This document shows, one piece after another, positions 34,401 to 64,000 of a DNA stretch of 64,000 bases; positions within the stretch are counted from its first letter, which is position 1, and the number at the start of each line of letters is the position of its first letter. Origin of the DNA: Siderastrea siderea (taxonomy: Eukaryota; Cnidaria; Anthozoa; Scleractinia; Rhizangiidae). Position numbers and translations under genes: made by a program. The stretch is taken from assembly GCA_964030785.1 (NCBI GenBank), contig OZ034975.1:48574069-48638068 (forward strand), read 5' to 3'. Below the pieces are notes generated by a model. That model was given only the letters and a program-made list of their open reading frames with translations. It made no database searches and was not told the DNA's origin.

Positions 34401-37165
34401 TTGCCTTTGTACAGAAAACTGTGGGCATCCCCATGTACACATACATGTCGTAAAATATTTCTGATAAATAAGACAATGGCAAAAGAGTTGTTACTTTAGG
34501 AAAAGCTTACAGACATTTTAGTGGTTAGCTTTGCCCAATTAAGTATGTTTACATTACAGCTTCATTCACACCTTGTGTTTTCTTTTCTTTTGTTACCTGA
34601 GGGAGAACCATGACCCCTTCTTGGGTTGGTTCAGTTGGGAGGGGGGGGGGGGCAAAAGAATAACTATAGGAATGAGGTTACTTCCACCAAAGGGATGCTA
34701 GTCTCATGTAGTTTGTTCCCAGCACTAGACAGGTTTTTCCTTTACATGGTAACCACCATTGGCTATGCCTCCACTTTTGTTTGTTCTGGGTAATTGCTTA
34801 TTTTAACTTACCCAAATCCAGATCAAAACCAAAGATAAACCTAATAGGTTTGGGAATAATAATTGTTGTAACACCAATGTTGACAAAATAAACCATCAAC
34901 AGAGGAAGAGAAGCCATTGTTGGAAGCAGAAGTTTGTCTCTCCACTTGAGATCAAGAACATCATCAGCGAACCCCAGGAAAATCATACAGCAAATTGACA
35001 GCAGACCAGCAATAAACATCACAAACTGTGTGCAACAAAAAATAACATACTATTAGTCCACAAAAATTACATGTAAAATAATCAAAGGGTCTTAAATTCT
35101 GATGAGCCAAACCTCTAAGTTGCAAAGATAAAACGTGAATGAAATCTTAAAATTGAAACCAGTAAATTGTGATTCATTAAATTACACATTTCAATTTTCA
35201 TTCTATACTCTGCTGCAATCACACATGTATCTGCATGCTCCTCCTCAATTCTAAACTGTTTTTTATCAGGTACATGTAAATTTACAGCGATGTTAGCAGA
35301 GATCACCCTATAATATTTATAATCATAGGTACCATCCATGACATGCAAAATAATTATTTAGTGCTCCAAGCACATCATAAAATTTAAATGTAACTCACCT
35401 CATGGTGAGGAAAATCATAGTCACCCTTCTCAAACCAAATAGTGAGGAAAGGAATGGGAATAAAAAGAAACATGGAAATAAGAAACACTGCTCCAGTGAC
35501 CACTCCCAGACCCTCTGGACTGGAAATAAAGAAAAAAACAATATCACTGACAAAATATTATTTACTGTTCAGTTGTGTCTTCACAAGTGCACACACTCAA
35601 CTAGGACACTAAATTTTCTTTGTTCTACAAACTAGGCAGGAGTTGTAGCCCAGTGATCAGGACTTCTCCAACTCATTAATAATTCATAAAGAGAAAACAG
35701 AGGAAATCACTACCGTGATGGTGGTTTGGACACCAGATCTTAATTAGCATAAGGTTTTGCGAACTTTTGCTTTGAATTTCTCCAAGAATTATGAATGGTT
35801 TGAGAAGCCATACCAAAAAACTCAAAAGAGTGTTTCATCAGGTATCCAAACACCTCGAAGTCGGTTAAAAAAACTCAGCTGCACCTCATTTTTTCAACCC
35901 ACTTCTCGGTGTTTGGATATCCTGATGAAACACTCTTTCTCGTGTTTGATATATTACTTCTAAGATCACGTTTCAAATACTGCCTTGGCTGCTAACTGGA
36001 GTTCAATTTTAGTATATATAGAGTTGCACCCCCAGTTTCGTTACGTTTTATTCTTGCCATTATCCATTGGATGATGCATTCCTACTGTCGAGAGAAACTA
36101 GATGCTTATCAATTCTGAGAATAAATGGGTAACACTATTTTGGTGTATAATTTTGCTATAAAAATAATGAACCTTAGATTACGTATACTAAGTCAGACGA
36201 GTGACTTTATATACGGAGCCTCTGATAGACTATTCTTGTAAGGAATCATCTTCCTATAGCAACCGATCTTATAAAATCCTGTGTTTGAACCAGAGCTTGG
36301 TCAAACACTCTTTTTAGAATCCCTTTTATAATGCTGATGACTGTATACCACAAACAATCACCTCTCCTAAACCTTGAGGTGTTTGTTTATGTAACAGCTA
36401 AATTATGAACTTGGTCATGCTAATTCAGATTTGATGTTTGACTTGTTGCACTGTAGATCAACACAGCTGGACAAGATCATTAATATATTATATTTGAACT
36501 GAAATCAGCAAATACAAATGGTGAAAGAAGTAAATAAGAATGGTTTTAGTTCAATACGTGCCTAGCAACTAAGAATTAACATTTAAACGAAGGGTGTCAC
36601 CTTTGGATCCCTAACTAAGGTCGAAACAATAACGCAGTCATGTGATATAGCTGTATCGAGCGTGACCACTCAATTGAAAACCCCTGAGCAGTCTTCCCTG
36701 TGCTGCTGTTTCTCTCCGAGGAAATACCTCAGAATTTATCCCATTTATAGCTGGCACTTTGAGAACCTAAGGATAACTAAGATCGTAGGGATGGACCGGG
36801 GAATAAGCTATTCCTGATTTTTTTAGGCATCATGGGATCACCATGGCACGAGTAGTACTTTTCTCCCAAATCACAAAGCACAACACGGTTACCCACTAAA
36901 CTACTCTACACAAAATATTGAATAAGTACGATCTTAACTACTTAACATTACTGTATTTAAACTCCTAGGCATATGAAAATAACTGATCTTAATAAACTTA
37001 AGCTTACATCAATTCTTTGTTTTCTTTCTTGTTGAGGTCTTTACCACAAAGTCCTGCTCTAGCGAACAGAGGTTTCATCCCTGTGATGAGTTTTAAAGCC
37101 ACTAAAAATGCCACAGAGGACATCACGAAGTTTAAAATTAATGGGTATACCATTCTGTAGATCAT
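31435..37165 (-). CDS. DPAGT1: UDP-GlcNAc:dolichyl-phosphate GlcNAc-1-phosphotransferase
   Basis: Seven exons: 37165-37008, 35519-35399, 35025-34812, 34295-34061, 33194-33006, 32748-32505 and 31509-31435. They total 1236 nt, 411 aa (human 408). The protein is an ER multipass enzyme that makes GlcNAc-PP-dolichol, the first step of N-glycan precursor assembly and the target of tunicamycin. Signatures of the family are present: [23 protein letters not shown], the catalytic [12 protein letters not shown] (Asp114, Asp115), [40 protein letters not shown] (Asp252) and CPRHRLPK. The C-terminus ends [12 protein letters not shown] plus four residues. Many hydrophobic helices are evident. A Met at residue 5 is an alternative start. 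Intron 3 carries a truncated duplicate of exon 4. It is convergent with CHEK1 and divergent from the dynein gene. Confidence 0.95.
32219..32450 (+). mobile_element. Degenerate tRNA-derived SINE
   Basis: A decayed tRNA-like head (GCACAGTGATAGCACAG...CTTGCTTTCCGCC) is followed by GGTTGAG, TTCACGTTTCTGCTCC, AGGTTTTCTCC, CTCTGGTTTTC and CTCAAAACCAACATTCGATC. The order and wording match the SINE copy at 55004-55265. It lies in the last DPAGT1 intron. Confidence 0.6.
33604..33918. mobile_element. MITE with inverted ends and a central perfect hairpin
   Basis: Ends AAGGGCCGATTTAGATGGTG and its rough complement (CACCGTG-like, ...TTGGCCCTAAA) continue inward through GCAATTTTT and TGACTGT. The centre holds CAAGCAAAGATCAT-GTT-ATGATCTTTGCTTG, a 14-bp perfect stem. 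It lies in a DPAGT1 intron (33195-34060). Confidence 0.7.
34234..34556 (-). pseudogene. Tandem duplication creating a decoy copy of DPAGT1 exon 4
   Basis: The region 34234-34393, which spans the start of exon 4 and the end of intron 3, is repeated at about 34394-34556. The copy keeps a good acceptor (TTATTTATCAG). The following open frame resembles exon 4 ([16 protein letters not shown]) but has a 7-base insertion and several changes. A GT (GGG|gtaatg) ends it, so a 68-nt exon (34460-34393) could be spliced. It would enter in the right phase but leave in the wrong one, shifting exon 4 out of frame. Confidence 0.75.
35827..35937. repeat. Foldback MITE
   Basis: AGAGTGTTTCATCAGGTATC at the left, continuing CAAACACC, is inverted at the right (GGTGTTTGGATATCCTGATG and AAACACTCTT). 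Arms are about 37 bp with a loop of about 40 bp. It lies in the first DPAGT1 intron. Confidence 0.8.
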
Positions 37166-37260
37166 CTTCGGCGTTTTGAAAGATTATCTAAGGAAAACTA
37201 CTAGATTCTGTCCAAACAAAACAAGCATGGAACCCCAAAACATAGCTGAGCTGATGAAAT

Positions 37261-37992
37261 TCGAGCTGATTCGGACAGAGCTGAATAACAACTGCGCATG
37301 TCAAAAGCGCGCGCCAAGGAAAACTGGGGACCACAATACAAAACCATAGCAACAATGGCGGACTTTTTAAAAATTTTGACACCGCGAAGTTTTTCACCTT
37401 CAATAAGAGTTTTGTTGCAAACTTAAGTTTCAGACTTCTGCAAAACCTTCGTCTGTTGTCGAGACAAATTATATCTTTTGTACACCGAGGTTATTTTTCT
37501 GAACACTAGGTGAAAACGTGTCTCAAAAACACCAGTCCGCGAAATTGCAGCGAGATTCTTACCATTCCTGGAGGACACCTCGTCATCTTGCCTTTACATT
37601 CTTCCCCTGACTGGGTACTCTTACACAGGAGCAGGTGTGGTGACCGGAAGTTTCCCTCCACGTTGTATAAAAGCAACACAGTGCGCAATCACTGCATTTT
37701 CGCGGACTGGAGTTTTTGAGAGACGTTTTCATCTGGTGTTCTGAAAAATAACCTCGGTGTGCAAAAGATAAAATTTGTCTCAACAATAGATGAAGGCTTT
37801 GCAGAAGTCTGAAACTTAAGTTTGCAACAAAACTCTTATCGAAGGTGACAATCTTCGCGGTGTCAAAATTTTTAAAAAGACCGCCATCTTGTTGCTATGT
37901 TGTTGCTATGGTTTGTCTTGTCGTCCCCAGATTTCCCTAGCGCGCGCTTTAGACATGCGCAGTTGTTATTCAGCTCTGTCGCTGATTCGAGC
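37261..37992. repeat. Large inverted repeat between DPAGT1 and the dynein gene
   Basis: Two arms of about 300 bp (37261-37560 and 37681-37992) match inversely at roughly 90%, with a spacer of about 120 bp. Shared blocks include GACAGAGCTGAATAACAACT, AAATTTTGACACCGCGAAG, AAACTTAAGTTTCAGACTTC, ACACCGAGGTTATTTTTC and CAGTCCGCGAAA. Each arm contains a YY1-like ATGGCGG core. The element starts just upstream of the DPAGT1 start (37165) and ends about 390 bp before the dynein start. It may be an inverted promoter duplication or a foldback element. Confidence 0.85.
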
Positions 37993-38380
37993 TCTTGCTT
38001 TTTCAATATTTTGATAGCTTACCGCTGACGGACCGCAGTCCGTATCTCGCGAGGCTCCCCCGTGAAAACGTCATAGTTGTTTCTAAGCAACGAAATGACT
38101 GACAGATGGCTGATTCTCGTCCCTGATTGGTTTAAAAACTATTACGCGGGTTTTTCTTCACAAATCTCGGTGCCGCTTTTGAAGTACAGATGCGAAAATT
38201 TTTTTCTTGAAAATATCGCGAAAACAGTGAGAAAAACTTAAACAGATATGTTTTTATGTATCGGAGCAGTTCAATGATCGTTTTTTGATCGTTTTTTGAC
38301 GCGAAAAGTTCCTGGTTTTGAGCAATTTTTGTCGAAACTTACAGAATTTTCAGCACGTCGCAGAGCAAAAAAGCCAAAAG

Positions 38381-63955
<25,575 letters not shown>

Positions 63956-64000
63956 GTATTATATTCAAGATTGTATTTTGATATGGTTTCCTTTGGACTC

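Overview
This is eukaryotic, intron-rich animal DNA. Its seven protein genes are split by GT-AG introns, and the introns are full of small transposon relics. tRNA-derived SINEs, palindromic MITEs and CR1-like LINE tails of the kinds I know from stony-coral genomes suggest an anthozoan cnidarian, probably a scleractinian coral. The species cannot be read from the window. Exon borders below were worked out by hand from splice signals, reading phase and remembered family conservation. Every multi-exon model closes in frame.

Layout. (1) 1337-3521, + strand: a two-exon type II membrane protein, probably a glycosyltransferase-like Golgi protein. (2) 4545-7948, - strand: a short MGAT4-like (GT54) N-acetylglucosaminyltransferase in four exons. 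(3) 11416-12903, + strand: a DRAM/TMEM150-family multipass membrane protein in two exons. (4) 13879-20132, - strand: omega-amidase NIT2 in ten exons, one of only 16 nt. (5) 20336-30095, + strand: checkpoint kinase CHEK1, fifteen exons, 475 aa. (6) 31435-37165, - strand: DPAGT1, the first enzyme of dolichol-linked N-glycan assembly, seven exons, 411 aa. (7) 38381 to beyond the right edge, + strand: the N-terminal half (42 exons, 2282 codons) of an axonemal outer-arm dynein heavy chain of the DNAH5/DNAH8 type, through the stem, linker and AAA1 P-loop.

Orientation. NIT2 and CHEK1 are head to head, with only 203 bp between their start codons, so they very likely share a bidirectional promoter. 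DPAGT1 and the dynein are also divergent; the 1.2 kb between them is mostly a large inverted repeat. The first gene and the MGAT4-like gene, DRAM and NIT2, and CHEK1 and DPAGT1 are convergent pairs. Three genes (the first, the MGAT4-like gene and DPAGT1) belong or may belong to glycan synthesis. The others act in cell-cycle checkpoint control, amide metabolism, lysosome/autophagy membranes and ciliary motility. I see no sign that they form one pathway.

Non-coding content. There are many inverted-repeat elements: a MULE-like foldback with a 10-bp target duplication, a hAT-like element with a perfect 8-bp duplication, two TTAA-targeting MITEs in different introns of the dynein (one interrupted by a later insertion), an opposed pair of tRNA-derived SINEs, a hairpin-cluster MITE, and a MITE made of AGGATCCT palindromes. 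I found no CRISPR array, no functional tRNA or rRNA gene and no convincing new defence or biosynthetic system. The most unusual items are the duplicated decoy exon in DPAGT1, the NIT2 microexon, the compact MGAT4-like enzyme and the inverted repeat between DPAGT1 and the dynein.
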